DNA of 64,000 nucleotides from Phyllobacterium myrsinacearum (GTDB taxonomy: Bacteria > Pseudomonadota > Alphaproteobacteria > Rhizobiales > Rhizobiaceae): assembly GCF_002980555.1 (NCBI RefSeq), contig NZ_PVBT01000005.1:310001-374000 (forward strand), given 5' to 3'. Of the stretch, positions 28,528 through 37,744 are shown piece by piece (position 1 is the first letter of the stretch; the number at the start of each line of letters is the position of its first letter). The position numbers and the translations under genes were made by a program. The notes under the pieces are model-generated. The model did not search any database and was not told the origin of the DNA. It saw nothing but the letters and a program-made list of their open reading frames with translations.

Positions 28528-29777
28528 TGGGTGGAACAGTTGTCGTCAGTCAGCTGGGAGCACGTATGCACTATGCCGTGCCCCGCATACTCGCCGCGCA
28601 AGGCCGGCTTGCGCATTTCTATACGGATATCTGCGCAACCGATAGCTGGCCACGTGTGATCAACAGCGTGCCCCGGTCGATGCTCCTCCCGTCTCTCAAG
28701 CGCTTGATCGGCCGCGTGCCCAAGGGCGTGGCGCCTGACTTGACCTCGACCTTTCCCGCATTCGGCGTCATCTCGGCAATCCGCCGGCTGAGAGTCACAA
28801 ATGTCGTTGAACAAACCAGGCATGCCGTCTGGGCCGGGACCCATTTCTCGCAACTGGTGGCATCCAGCGGATTTCATGGAGCGGCCGGCCTCTATGCGTT
28901 CAGCGGTGATGCTCTTGAACAAATGCAGGCGGCCAAAGCCGAGGGAATGTGGACGGCGGTGGAACAGATGATCGCGCCGCGCGAGGTTGTTGAAGAGCTT
29001 GTGCAACAGGAACAACGCAGTTTTCCTGACTGGGCAGGGAAATATGAAGTGAACCGCTACGCACAAACCTTCGCCGCGCGTGAGAAGGCCGAATGGGCCC
29101 TTGCGGACATCATCATCTGTCCCTCCGAATTTGTACGCTCCAATGTTGTCGCTTCCGGTGGGCCTTCCGAACGATGTGTCGTCGTTCCCTATGGCATCGA
29201 CGCTGAATTCGAGGACCGCAAGACCCTTCGAACGGATGGTCCCCTGCGTGTGCTGACCGTCGGCGAGGTGGGATTGCGCAAAGGCTCCCCCTATGTGGCC
29301 GAGGCGGCAAGGCTGGTTGGACCATCGGCACAGTTCCGCATGGCCGGGCCAACCATACTGTCGGCTGACATCCGGCACAAGCTGGCTGCAGTGGTGGAGC
29401 TGCGCGGCATCATACCCCGGTCGGAGATGATAAAGGAATATCAATGGGCTGATGTCTTCCTTCTCCCCTCGATATGTGAAGGTTCCGCCACCGCGATCTA
29501 TGAGGCGCTCGCTGCAGGCCTGCCAGTCATTTGTACCGAGAATGCCGGCAGCGTCGTCAGGGATGGAATAGAAGGCTTCATCGTGCCTATCCGCGATAGC
29601 GAGGCGATCGCAGATGCACTTCTGCGGCTTGCAAAAAATCCGGCATTGCGCGCCCGCATGTCGAGCCAGGCACAGGAGCGGGCTTCGGAATTCACTGTCG
29701 AACGCTATGGCCATCGCCTTATGGACGCCCTGGCTCCCCGTCTTCAAAAGCAATTCGCGGCGGAACAACAGCCATGA
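28524..29777 (+). CDS. Glycosyltransferase family 4
   Basis: 417 residues from ATG 28524, which overlaps the stop of the preceding gene (ATGA); the open frame extending back to 28197 lies wholly inside that gene and is not used. It has GT-B signatures: VPYGIDAEFEDRKTL (linker before the donor domain), LRVLTVGEVGLRKGSPYVAE, and an EX7E-type CEGSATAIYEALAAGLPVIC. The middle (TRHAVWAGTHFSQL, AGLYAFSGDALEQM) is that of a less studied GT4 subgroup. Second of three consecutive GT4 genes. Confidence 0.85.
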   Translation: MMGGTVVVSQLGARMHYAVPRILAAQGRLAHFYTDICATDSWPRVINSVPRSMLLPSLKRLIGRVPKGVAPDLTSTFPAFGVISAIRRLRVTNVVEQTRHAVWAGTHFSQLVASSGFHGAAGLYAFSGDALEQMQAAKAEGMWTAVEQMIAPREVVEELVQQEQRSFPDWAGKYEVNRYAQTFAAREKAEWALADIIICPSEFVRSNVVASGGPSERCVVVPYGIDAEFEDRKTLRTDGPLRVLTVGEVGLRKGSPYVAEAARLVGPSAQFRMAGPTILSADIRHKLAAVVELRGIIPRSEMIKEYQWADVFLLPSICEGSATAIYEALAAGLPVICTENAGSVVRDGIEGFIVPIRDSEAIADALLRLAKNPALRARMSSQAQERASEFTVERYGHRLMDALAPRLQKQFAAEQQP

Positions 29778-29832
29778 AAACACACGCCGCACAGCCATTG
29801 TCTGAACAGACGCCAAGCAGGAGAGTTCCGCT

Positions 29833-31011
29833 ATGCGCATAGTTCATATCATTTCCTCCATAGACCCCGTCCATGGCGGCCCGCAGGGCGGATGCATTCG
29901 CCTGGCAGCGGCGCAGTCCAGTCAGGGCCATGATGTGCATATCGTCAGTTATGGAGGACCCGACATACAGAGACGGGCTTTTGGAGCCGCCGCGACCGTC
30001 CCGCATTTCGCAGCGATAAAATGGCATTTGTTGCCGGATCCGGATTGGAAGGAGCGCATTCTTTGCCTACGGGGCCGCAAACAGCTACGCGCAATTGTGG
30101 ACACGGCATCCTTCGTTCATGTCCACGGTGTCTGGGAACCTTTGCTCAAGGTCGCGGCAAAGATCGCACATGGCAAAGGCATCCCGTATTGCGTGCAACC
30201 GCACGGAATGCTCGATGTCTGGAGCATGAAACAGAAAGCCTTCAAAAAGCGGCTTGCCTTGCTTTTGGGTTACCGCGCAATGCTGAACAACGCCAAATTC
30301 ATACTGGCGCTGAACGCGGACGAAGCCCAATTGCTCAAACCGCTGGAACTCGCATCGCCCAATCTCATCATTCCCAACGGCGTGTTTCTCGAAGAATTCG
30401 AGGCGCTTCCATCGCACGGGTTCTTCAGAGAACGTTTTCCGTCCATCGGCAACAAACGCATCATTCTGTTTTTGTCGCGGCTCCATACCAAGAAGGGCCT
30501 GGATATCCTGGCAACGGCCTTCGCGCGCGTCGCCGGTTCCTATCCCGATGTCGATCTGGTTGTGGCTGGCCCGGACGGCGGCGCACGCGACGCCTTCATC
30601 AATCTGGTCAGCCAGCTGCACCTGAATGACCGCGTTCATTTGGTTGGCGGCCTTTATGGCAAGGACAAGCTGCGCGCCCTCGTCGACGCCACCTGCTTTT
30701 GCCTGCCAAGCCGCCAGGAAGGCTTCAGCGTCGCTATTCTCGAGGCGCTTGCATGCGGATTGCCGGTTGTGATCAGCGATGCCTGTCATTTTCCGGAAGT
30801 CCGCTCAGCCCGCGCCGGCGCTGTGGTGACCCTTGCACCGGAGGACGTCGCATCCGGTCTTTGCGATATTCTCAGCGATGCGGGAATGGCGCATGCCATG
30901 GGCCGGAATGGCCGTCAGCTTGTTCGCGACCAATACACCTGGCCGCGGATAGCCGCATCAACCATCAATGGCTACATGCAGAGCATTCGCCCGACACTCC
31001 CGGCATCGTGA
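29833..31011 (+). CDS. Glycosyltransferase family 4
   Basis: 392 residues. The N-terminus has a Gly-rich acceptor loop (IDPVHGGPQGGCIRLA), with FVHVHGVWEPLLKVAA in the first domain. The donor domain contains IILFLSRLHTKKGLDILATA and the EX7E motif EGFSVAILEALACGLPVVIS. This pattern is common in colanic-acid-like and capsule GTs. AGGAGAG precedes the ATG, 55 nt after the previous gene. It is convergent with the WcaF-like gene. Confidence 0.87.
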   Translation: MRIVHIISSIDPVHGGPQGGCIRLAAAQSSQGHDVHIVSYGGPDIQRRAFGAAATVPHFAAIKWHLLPDPDWKERILCLRGRKQLRAIVDTASFVHVHGVWEPLLKVAAKIAHGKGIPYCVQPHGMLDVWSMKQKAFKKRLALLLGYRAMLNNAKFILALNADEAQLLKPLELASPNLIIPNGVFLEEFEALPSHGFFRERFPSIGNKRIILFLSRLHTKKGLDILATAFARVAGSYPDVDLVVAGPDGGARDAFINLVSQLHLNDRVHLVGGLYGKDKLRALVDATCFCLPSRQEGFSVAILEALACGLPVVISDACHFPEVRSARAGAVVTLAPEDVASGLCDILSDAGMAHAMGRNGRQLVRDQYTWPRIAASTINGYMQSIRPTLPAS

Positions 31012-31029
31012 TGCTGCACAGGCATGGGT

Positions 31030-31617
31030 TCACAAGGGACCGCCGCGCCGGAGCCTGACCGGTTTCGCCGGATTGCCGACATAGATCATCCACGGATCCA
31101 AGGCGCGCGCGGCGACCGCCCTTGCGCCAAGGACGGCGCCCTCCCCGATGACGACACCGGGGCCGACAAAGGCCTCCGCCGCCACCCAGGCGTTCGCCTC
31201 GATTCTGATCGGACGGCTGGTCAGCGGAAAATCGACGTCATCGACGTCATGGGTGCCTGTACACAAATGGGCGCGCTGTGAAACGATCGCAAAATCGCCG
31301 AATGTTATCTCGGCGACGTTGTAACAAAGCACACCTGGCCCCATGGATGCATGCTGTCCCATAACGAGATTACCGGGCCACCAGATCCGCGCACTGCCGC
31401 GAACAATAGCCGTGGGATGAATGCGCGCGCCAAAGCGCCTGAGCAGCCAGATACGCCAGCGGCTGCACGGCGACGGGGTCCAGGCAGCCAGAAGGGTCCA
31501 GCAAATAATCCAGCTCAATCGCATCAGTCTGAATCTCAAGGCGAAAGTCGCACCGCCTAAGCGAGGCAATGGCTCTCCTGACGTGTCGAGGGCCGTATCG
31601 GCAAAACGTGATCGCAT
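31030..31617 (-). CDS. WcaF-like O-acetyltransferase (left-handed beta-helix)
   Basis: 195 residues. An N-terminal amphipathic region (FALRFRLMRLSWIICWTLLAA) is followed by hexapeptide repeats (RIWWPGNLVMGQHASMGPG, AEITFGDFAIVSQ, ANAWVAAEAFVGPGVVIG), the catalytic His in LCTGTHDVDDVDFPL, and MIYVGNPAKPVRLR at the end. It transfers acetyl from acetyl-CoA to a sugar of the lipid-linked repeat unit. GGGAG precedes the ATG. It is the last gene of the minus-strand run that begins at wecA-like 35649. Confidence 0.88.
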   Translation of the reverse strand: MRSRFADTALDTSGEPLPRLGGATFALRFRLMRLSWIICWTLLAAWTPSPCSRWRIWLLRRFGARIHPTAIVRGSARIWWPGNLVMGQHASMGPGVLCYNVAEITFGDFAIVSQRAHLCTGTHDVDDVDFPLTSRPIRIEANAWVAAEAFVGPGVVIGEGAVLGARAVAARALDPWMIYVGNPAKPVRLRRGGPL

Positions 31618-31675
31618 CGTATTTCTCCCTTAAAACATTGCCCGGCCGGCGGCGTGCCGGCCCGGTGATCCCCGC

Positions 31676-32968
31676 CTAGCCCGATGCGGCCGGGTACAGG
31701 CGCAGAGGCGCTGTAGTGGCGAGCGATTGCACCGGCGGCGCGTGAGATGCCGGGCGCCGCGCCCATCCAAGGGCGGGCACCAGGAAAATCAGCATGTGCA
31801 CCCACACAATCAGCGCCCAATCCGTCTGATGGGAAATGGCATGCATGGCCGGGACGATCGACAGCATGTAGACGATCTGCGCTGTCGTCGCGCCGGCATT
31901 GGCCGAGACCCACAATCGGCGGACGATATAGGACAGGAGAAGAAATTTCAGGGCACCAAAATACCAGAACGACTGAAAAGCATCCGCCATTCCCGTTTCT
32001 GTTGTCCCGGTCAAAGGATTGTATTCGCGGCCCAGGGATGGCAGTTTTGCCATCAATGCGGTTTTGAACTTGTCGCCAAAAATCTGCGCGGGAACATAGT
32101 TGAAGACGAGACGGTTCCAGTGGAACAAGCCATAGTCGAATTCCAGCGACATATCGGTGTTGTAAACCCGCAATATGGCATTGCGCATTTCCGGCCCGCC
32201 GTTCTTCAGAAGATTGTCGAAATTGGATGTGATGTCGATCCGGGAGATGTCGCCCCAGATCGGTCCGGAATTGGCGCGCGTTATGTCACGGTAGTCGCTC
32301 ATCGAGCTCATCAGCAGCATGCCGATCACAATGCCGATGACGGCAAATGCGCGCGGCACGACCCATGATCTCTGGAACCAGAATGCCAGAACGAATATCG
32401 CAATCAGTTCCACCGCTTCAGCCCGCTTGCCCGTCACCACGATCCGGTCGAGATAGAAGACCAGATCCCCGGCAATGATGATGGCAGCCATCCAGGAAAT
32501 GCGGCGGGCGAAACACAGTGCGGCAATGGCGAGGCCATAGCTCATGAACCGGGCAAAGAACAGCCATGCCACGGGCGCGCCGCTCATCTGGACGCCGACG
32601 GAAACGTCACCGGGCAACCGGCTCAGCTTGTAATAGAAATAGGCCCCCGTAACCGACAGCAGCAGTGAAACAATCAGAAGCTTCCTCTCTTCAAAGGACT
32701 GGTGAAGGAAGCGGAACGGCTGGGCATTTGCCGACCATCCGATCCGGCACATGATCAGGCAAAGAATCGAAAACGCTATCGTCTTGACGTAGGCTCCATG
32801 CGGCAGGAACGGGTCCGCCGCGAGTGCTGGAATCTGCGGCAGGATAAAGCTGAATGTGATGACGCCGACCAGAAACGGAAACTGGTAAATCCGTTCGCGC
32901 TGCAGGAGACCCCAGCCGATCAGCCAGAGAACTGCAGCGAGCATCAACCATGTGAAAAGCCAGTTCAT
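31676..32968 (-). CDS. Polytopic membrane protein, candidate polysaccharide polymerase (Wzy)
   Basis: 430 residues from ATG 32968, which overlaps the upstream stop by 4 nt. It has about 10-11 hydrophobic segments and a large periplasmic loop (about 220-330) containing RANSGPIWGDISRID and REYNPLTGTTETGM, typical of O-antigen or EPS polymerases of weak sequence conservation. The assignment rests on topology and on the locus having a flippase, an initiating transferase and export genes but no other polymerase candidate. Confidence 0.65.
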   Translation of the reverse strand: MNWLFTWLMLAAVLWLIGWGLLQRERIYQFPFLVGVITFSFILPQIPALAADPFLPHGAYVKTIAFSILCLIMCRIGWSANAQPFRFLHQSFEERKLLIVSLLLSVTGAYFYYKLSRLPGDVSVGVQMSGAPVAWLFFARFMSYGLAIAALCFARRISWMAAIIIAGDLVFYLDRIVVTGKRAEAVELIAIFVLAFWFQRSWVVPRAFAVIGIVIGMLLMSSMSDYRDITRANSGPIWGDISRIDITSNFDNLLKNGGPEMRNAILRVYNTDMSLEFDYGLFHWNRLVFNYVPAQIFGDKFKTALMAKLPSLGREYNPLTGTTETGMADAFQSFWYFGALKFLLLSYIVRRLWVSANAGATTAQIVYMLSIVPAMHAISHQTDWALIVWVHMLIFLVPALGWARRPASHAPPVQSLATTAPLRLYPAASG

Positions 32969-33627
32969 GCCAGCATCCCCGCGGCAAAGGTCCGGGCATC
33001 CCGTTCGCCATGATCTTTCCACAAGGAGGCACGCAGCATATACCAGAGGCTCTTGGGGTATTCCTTGAAAATCTGAACGCCGTCCTGCTCGACCGCGATC
33101 CGCCAGATGGGAACGTCCGGCTCGACGGGAACCGACTGCCACTGGATGTTGAACGCGATTTGTCTGAAACTGTTCAGGGCGCGCCGCGAATGAAACCAGC
33201 TGGTGACGAGAATAGCTTTACGCACCTGCATGCGTTGCAGGATAGGACTGGAGAAAAGCGCATTCTCCCAGGTGTTCCTGGACTGGCACTCAACCGTGAT
33301 TGATCCGGCTCCGACGCCGAAGTCTATCAGGGACTTGCGTATCCAGTAGCAATCCCCATCGCCGGTTATCAATATTTTCTGCGCCATGCCAGCCTGCCAC
33401 AAACGCGCGGCCTGGGCGGCCCGGGCAGGCCCGTCTCCGCCCAGAATAACGATGATGTCCGCCTGGGTAGCGGGGCTGCGGGCGCTCAGCAGCGTGTTGG
33501 CAAACAGGATTGCCAGGGGATAGCTGCTCAGGGCACACAGGCCGAGGAAAAGGACAGCGGTGAACCTCCAGCGGCGAACCGGACGTCCGCCTTTCCGCTT
33601 CGAGATGGGCGCAGGCACCGGCGTCAT
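32965..33627 (-). CDS. YdcF/DUF218 family membrane protein
   Basis: 220 residues from ATG 33627 (ATGA overlap with the glycosyltransferase stop); the longer frame to 33858 lies inside that gene. One N-terminal membrane helix (about 20-42) is followed by the DUF218 pattern ADIIVILGGDGPARAAQAARLW, KILITGDGD, TWENALFS and KAILVTSWFHSRRAL. The family is implicated in envelope polysaccharide processes, with no settled reaction. Coupled between a GT2 and the polymerase candidate, it may help in repeat-unit transport or modification. Confidence 0.85.
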   Translation of the reverse strand: MTPVPAPISKRKGGRPVRRWRFTAVLFLGLCALSSYPLAILFANTLLSARSPATQADIIVILGGDGPARAAQAARLWQAGMAQKILITGDGDCYWIRKSLIDFGVGAGSITVECQSRNTWENALFSSPILQRMQVRKAILVTSWFHSRRALNSFRQIAFNIQWQSVPVEPDVPIWRIAVEQDGVQIFKEYPKSLWYMLRASLWKDHGERDARTFAAGMLA

Positions 33628-34457
33628 ATCGATAGACCATGTTCGCGGCGGCGCTGCTCCTGAATCTTGATTACAATCATGTATTCGTAAGCAGCAATCA
33701 GCCGGCAATAGTGGTAGCCCTGCCAGCCATCGAGGAATCCGCCGCGCAACAGATACATATAGGCAAAGCGGGCTGCCGGACGGAACGGTATCCGGTATGA
33801 CAGTTCTTTGAGCGCTCTGCGCCGGGCTTCGGGAAGCGGGCTGAAAAACTCCTTCCACGGGATGCCCTTGTCGCGCAGGATCTGCAGCGACTCCTTCGCT
33901 TCAAAGCCGGAATACCTGTTGTGCTTGTCGAACCAGGCAGTCAGGCCCTTGCTGAAACTGTAGTGGATGAAGTGGGATTCCAGCCGTCCCGTCGGGCCGT
34001 CCCCCACGCAACGCGAATGGCATTCGCGCTCATATCTTACTCGCTCCGGGCGGCACAGCCGGGTTATCCAGGTCGGATAAAGGCTGCTGTGCTTGACCCA
34101 GCGCCCCATGAACATGTTCTTGTAGCGGACGCGGAAGAGCGCTTCCGGCCGGTCGGGATCACGCGCAATGGCCAGCATTTCATCGCGCAGATCGTCGGGG
34201 GTAATTTCGTCCGCATCCGGCATGTAGACCCAGGGATGCTTGAATTCGATTTCCTTGAGGCCGTACATGCGCTGCCTGGTTTCCGTTTCATATTTGTGCT
34301 GATAGATTCGCGCCCCCGCCGTCCGGGCTATCTCAAGCGTTTGATCGGTGCTGAAGGAATCCAGAATGACGATATCATCGCACCAGGACAGGGATGCCAG
34401 ACAGGCCGGAAGACTTGCTTCCTCATTCAGCGTCATGATCAGGACAGATACTGACAC
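33624..34457 (-). CDS. Glycosyltransferase family 2 (LPS-core-type)
   Basis: 277 residues from GTG 34457 (GGAG at -11 to -8); the track to 34685 overlaps the wecA-like gene and is rejected. It has VSVLIMTLNEEASLPACLASL, IVILDSFSTDQTLEIA, the DxD-type YMPDADEITPDDL, and a C-terminal segment with FIHYSF and KELSYRIPFRPAARF, as in WaaE/LgtF-like beta-glycosyltransferases. It is coupled to the DUF218 gene downstream (ATGA). Confidence 0.85.
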   Translation of the reverse strand: MSVSVLIMTLNEEASLPACLASLSWCDDIVILDSFSTDQTLEIARTAGARIYQHKYETETRQRMYGLKEIEFKHPWVYMPDADEITPDDLRDEMLAIARDPDRPEALFRVRYKNMFMGRWVKHSSLYPTWITRLCRPERVRYERECHSRCVGDGPTGRLESHFIHYSFSKGLTAWFDKHNRYSGFEAKESLQILRDKGIPWKEFFSPLPEARRRALKELSYRIPFRPAARFAYMYLLRGGFLDGWQGYHYCRLIAAYEYMIVIKIQEQRRREHGLSI

Positions 34458-34479
34458 GCGAACACTCCATTCGTAGGTG

Positions 34480-35649
34480 CTAAACGGGATCCGACAATAT
34501 GCCGGGGTTCGGCTGCACCGGTTGATGATTGGTGCCGAAGTTCTTGCCCGCCTCGGGGCGCAGAAGAACGGGCGGAATAGAATTGAGCTGTCCCATTGTT
34601 GCCGGACGCATGCGCACGGCCTGGCCGGCGCCGCTCGCCAGGAAAACAAAGGCCGAATGAATGATGACCGGGACGAATAGGCCAAATGTCATCAGGTAGT
34701 TGGAGGCTCCCGCCAGGATGCCGGCGACCCCGACGCCACCGCAAAGCGCGGACGATGCCACGATGATATTCGTGGTCATCGCATGGGAGTGCGACCTGTC
34801 CAGCAGCAGATGATGCAGATGCCAGCGATCCGCCGTGAGCGGGTTGCGGCCCGCATGCAGCCTTCTGACGATAAGGCTCATCGTATCGGTAACCGGCACG
34901 ACGACGATCCAGAGCAAGACGGGAAAGGCAATCTCGGCCCGCCGCGACAGGGTGATGATCAGATAGGCAATGACGGCACCCAGCGCAGTGCTGCCGGCAT
35001 CGCCAAGAAATATTCTGGCGCGCGCGGACCAGGGGCTGCGCATGTTGAACAGGAGAAAGCCGCACACTGCAGCCAGGAGCACGAGGCTGGAGCAGCCCAG
35101 CGCTCCAAGCCCCTTGTAGAAAGAAAGCAGGCTGATCCAGAAAATGGCGGCAGCCGCGCAGCCGCCTGCAAGTCCATCCACGCCGTCAACCATGTTCCAT
35201 GAATTGATCAGGCCGATAACAAACAGAATGGCAATGATCGTCAGGACAGGCAGTGCTGAACCGGCGAGAGCCAGGGGCAGCATGTTTGCCACATAGATGC
35301 TCGGTCCGGCCAGCGGGATGACCAGAATGGCGCTGGCGAAAAATTGTACAACGAGCCGGGTTCGCGCCGAAAGTTCCATCCGGTCGTCCATCACGCCAAT
35401 GCTCAGAACCATCAGAATGCCGATCCAGAAACTGACCGGGAACGCTGCGGCGCCTCGGGAGAAAAGACTGACCAGAAAAAATGCCGAAAAGATCGCGATG
35501 CCACCGCATAACGGAACGACATTTTCGTGCTGTTTCCGGCTATCGGGATAATCGACGAGGGCCAATGCATGGGACGTCTTCTTGAGAAATCCTATGAGCA
35601 ATACTGTCATGGACAGCGTGGCAAGACAGCTGGTGAACCAGAAGAACAA
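34480..35649 (-). CDS. Undecaprenyl-phosphate sugar-1-phosphate transferase, WecA-like
   Basis: 389 residues, about 11 membrane helices. It has the MraY/WecA motifs DYPDSRKQHENVVPLCGG, GVMDDRMELSARTR, NMVDGVDGLAGG, IFLGDAGSTALG, and the HLHH-like RWHLHHLLLDRS. It transfers a sugar 1-phosphate (often GlcNAc or a relative) to undecaprenyl phosphate, which starts repeat-unit assembly. The start is TTG 35649 with GGGGGT about 7 nt upstream. It is the first gene of the minus-strand block. No PglC-type initiator is seen. Confidence 0.88.
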   Translation of the reverse strand: MFFWFTSCLATLSMTVLLIGFLKKTSHALALVDYPDSRKQHENVVPLCGGIAIFSAFFLVSLFSRGAAAFPVSFWIGILMVLSIGVMDDRMELSARTRLVVQFFASAILVIPLAGPSIYVANMLPLALAGSALPVLTIIAILFVIGLINSWNMVDGVDGLAGGCAAAAIFWISLLSFYKGLGALGCSSLVLLAAVCGFLLFNMRSPWSARARIFLGDAGSTALGAVIAYLIITLSRRAEIAFPVLLWIVVVPVTDTMSLIVRRLHAGRNPLTADRWHLHHLLLDRSHSHAMTTNIIVASSALCGGVGVAGILAGASNYLMTFGLFVPVIIHSAFVFLASGAGQAVRMRPATMGQLNSIPPVLLRPEAGKNFGTNHQPVQPNPGILSDPV

Positions 35650-36185
35650 GGTCTACCCCCACTTGGTGATGCATTCATCAATGCCAGGTGTCATCACCTT
35701 CATTGTTGACGTGAATGCTTTTCCGAAAAGGTAGCGCTGCCCTGAAACCAGTTCTATTTAGGAGAAATGACGAGAAGGTCCGTCTGAAGTATGAGGTAGT
35801 ATGGACCTTTGGACTACGGTGGCAAAGGCGGGTGCCTATGTTTCTGCCACGCACGGTGCGTCCTTCGGGTGCGTGCCCGCCAATGCCTGCAAAAGGTTTA
35901 AGCAGAACAAGCCCATCAGACTATATTTTCTGCCCAAGTAAAAACTTGGAACTATCAAAATCATGACCTGGGCCGCGTCAAGCAAACTATCCGGCCTACC
36001 CGAAACCGCTCCAGACTATCAATCAGCCTAGGCAAGTCACGCCCGCGTCACTCCCAAGTAATTAACTTAATCTTTATTAATGCCGAATGGGCATTGCCGC
36101 GCGGACGGGCATTTTGAATTACGCGCGAAAAATAACGAAAAAACAAAAACTTACAGGTCTATTCCTGTCAAAAATGGGGGCAAGC
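35650..36185. promoter_or_regulatory. Long intergenic region before LuxR-type regulator
   Basis: 536 bases between divergent genes. Features: an inverted pair CACGCAC (35848-35854) and GTGCGTG (35869-35875), an inverted repeat ACAGG-6 nt-CCTGT at 36153-36168 close to the regulator start, and AT-rich DNA near 36060-36150. No protein or RNA gene is convincingly supported. Confidence 0.4.
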
Positions 36186-37025
36186 ATGAATAGTAATGTG
36201 CCTTTTAACCTAAGCGAATGCATGAATAGCGAACCCGGAAAGAACTTTGAAAGCAAATCCGACAACAGCATCTTCATTTATGCTGAAACAGGGGTCGTTT
36301 TCCAGGGACTGGTCAAGTCATTGGAAAGAACATTCGCCGATATCCGGATAACGCTGTCGAGCTTTCTTCCCGATGCCCAGGATCCCGACCCGGGCATCGG
36401 CTTGGTCCTCCTGCAGACGGAGCTGATCACCGATCTTCCCGACTGCATCGAGCGCTGCCGGATATGTTTTCCCAATGCATCCATCACGCTGATGATCAAT
36501 GGCGATGGATGTGCATCGCAGGGATTGAACAGATTGTTCTGCGACCGGAGAATCCAGGGCCTGCTTCCGTTCACGCTGAAACTCGACATCTGGCTGGCTG
36601 CCATATGGCTGCTGCTCAATGGCGGCGAATACTACCCCTACGGCGTCATGCAGTCGCTGGAAAAACTGGCAAAGGACGGCCATGCCCGCCATCAGCAGCC
36701 GTCTCTGGCGGACGGCAAACGGGCGCATCTGTCCGCCGCCAAGCCCATCGATACTTTGACATTGCGCGAACATCAAATTCTCGAGCTGCTCTCCGAAGGG
36801 CTGCAGAACAAAACCATCGCCGACCGCCTCAGCCTGTCCGACCACACGGTCAAGGTCCATGTCCATAATCTCATTCGCAAGCTCAAGGTGCACAACCGGA
36901 CACAGGCAGCCGCCGTCTACCGCAATCACATCGATCACGAATCCCTGCAATCGGCCTTCAGCTGGAACACCGAGCGCGCCTTCAGCCGCAATACCGAAAT
37001 CACAGACCTCATCATCAATATCTGA
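36186..37025 (+). CDS. LuxR-type regulator with Asp-less receiver-like domain
   Basis: 279 residues from ATG 36186 (GGGGGC upstream); the frame from 36087 has no good ribosome-binding site. The N-terminal part has a receiver-like layout (IFIYAETGVVFQGLVKSLE), but the phospho-acceptor position reads GLVLLQTEL, with no Asp. The C-terminal HTH is canonical: TLTLREHQILELLSEGLQNK, LSLSDHTVKVHVHNLIRKLK. It resembles the regulator at 20484 in design. It lies between the glycan locus and the RiPP locus and could control either. Confidence 0.78.
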   Translation: MNSNVPFNLSECMNSEPGKNFESKSDNSIFIYAETGVVFQGLVKSLERTFADIRITLSSFLPDAQDPDPGIGLVLLQTELITDLPDCIERCRICFPNASITLMINGDGCASQGLNRLFCDRRIQGLLPFTLKLDIWLAAIWLLLNGGEYYPYGVMQSLEKLAKDGHARHQQPSLADGKRAHLSAAKPIDTLTLREHQILELLSEGLQNKTIADRLSLSDHTVKVHVHNLIRKLKVHNRTQAAAVYRNHIDHESLQSAFSWNTERAFSRNTEITDLIINI

Positions 37026-37744
37026 CGGAGCGCACCATGAATCCGCCTCTCCTGGAAGGAGACGGGCGCGCGTCGGTCTGTTTCATGCTGCGCAACCGAT
37101 CGGGGGCCTGAATGGCGGATACCCCTATCGTGATCTCGCCGTCTTTGGCGGCCATGGAGCAACCCACTAAACTGCGCCATGGACATCGCCCCTCCTCTGG
37201 GGCTGCGGCAAAACCATGCACAATAACGGCGCAGGCTGGACAAGCGAGCGGACTTGGCGCGGGAGCGTCTACGCGATACGCACAGACGCCGACCCCCCCT
37301 AAAAGCAGCCAGAGGAAATATAATAGATGCATTCTGGACAATCATGAATATATCAGCGAAGCTACCTGTATAAACTCGCTAAAATATAAGTATATAAATA
37401 AAAATTGGAAATAAATATCAAAAGATACGGGAGAATTCATTAAAATTAACTTCCTTATAATTCATGCATTATACCAGCCATTCACGCCATATTTGGCGCA
37501 ATGAAAATCCGCCCGCATTTTATATCAAAATCAACCATTTCCTGTCGACTTCGAGCTCAGCCTACGCCCTTGGGTGAAACTCCCGCCAACCTGCTTAATT
37601 CAAATTTATTACGACTAAAGTTGATAATGACTATAGAGAACTACTGCAACCTATAGTAGATTTCATTACGAGGGCCGGAAGTAAACAACAATAATATGCA
37701 TTTCTAATCATAAATAAGGGTGACATACGGGGGCTTTAGCCATT
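37026..37744. promoter_or_regulatory. AT-rich leader before the SARP/RiPP locus
   Basis: 719 bases without a convincing gene. The left part is GC-rich; from about 37345 the DNA turns strongly AT-rich (11 G/C of 60 bases in 37381-37440). Two CTATAG motifs at 37631-37636 and 37651-37656 lie exactly 20 bp apart, and several TATA-like stretches occur. It probably holds the promoter and operators of the regulator at 37745. The shift in composition is compatible with horizontal acquisition. Confidence 0.45.

Noticed and set aside
28476-29840. Long minus-strand frame of 454 codons antisense to a glycosyltransferase
   Set aside because: Composition is Cys/His/Arg-rich and lacks domains; the plus strand encodes a GT4 enzyme with motifs.
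32965-33858. Longer N-terminus for the DUF218 protein
   Set aside because: The first 77 codons lie within the preceding glycosyltransferase gene; ATG 33627 overlaps its stop and gives the family length.
35715-35966. Plus-strand frame in the intergenic region; part resembles the start of an IS3-type OrfA (MTRRS-like)
   Set aside because: Only a few residues match, stop codons follow at once, and no inverted repeats or second frame are seen, so an insertion-sequence remnant cannot be supported.
37015-37341. Minus-strand frame of about 100 codons with a hydrophobic start
   Set aside because: No ribosome-binding site, no recognisable domain, overlaps the end of the LuxR gene and sits in a region of mixed composition.
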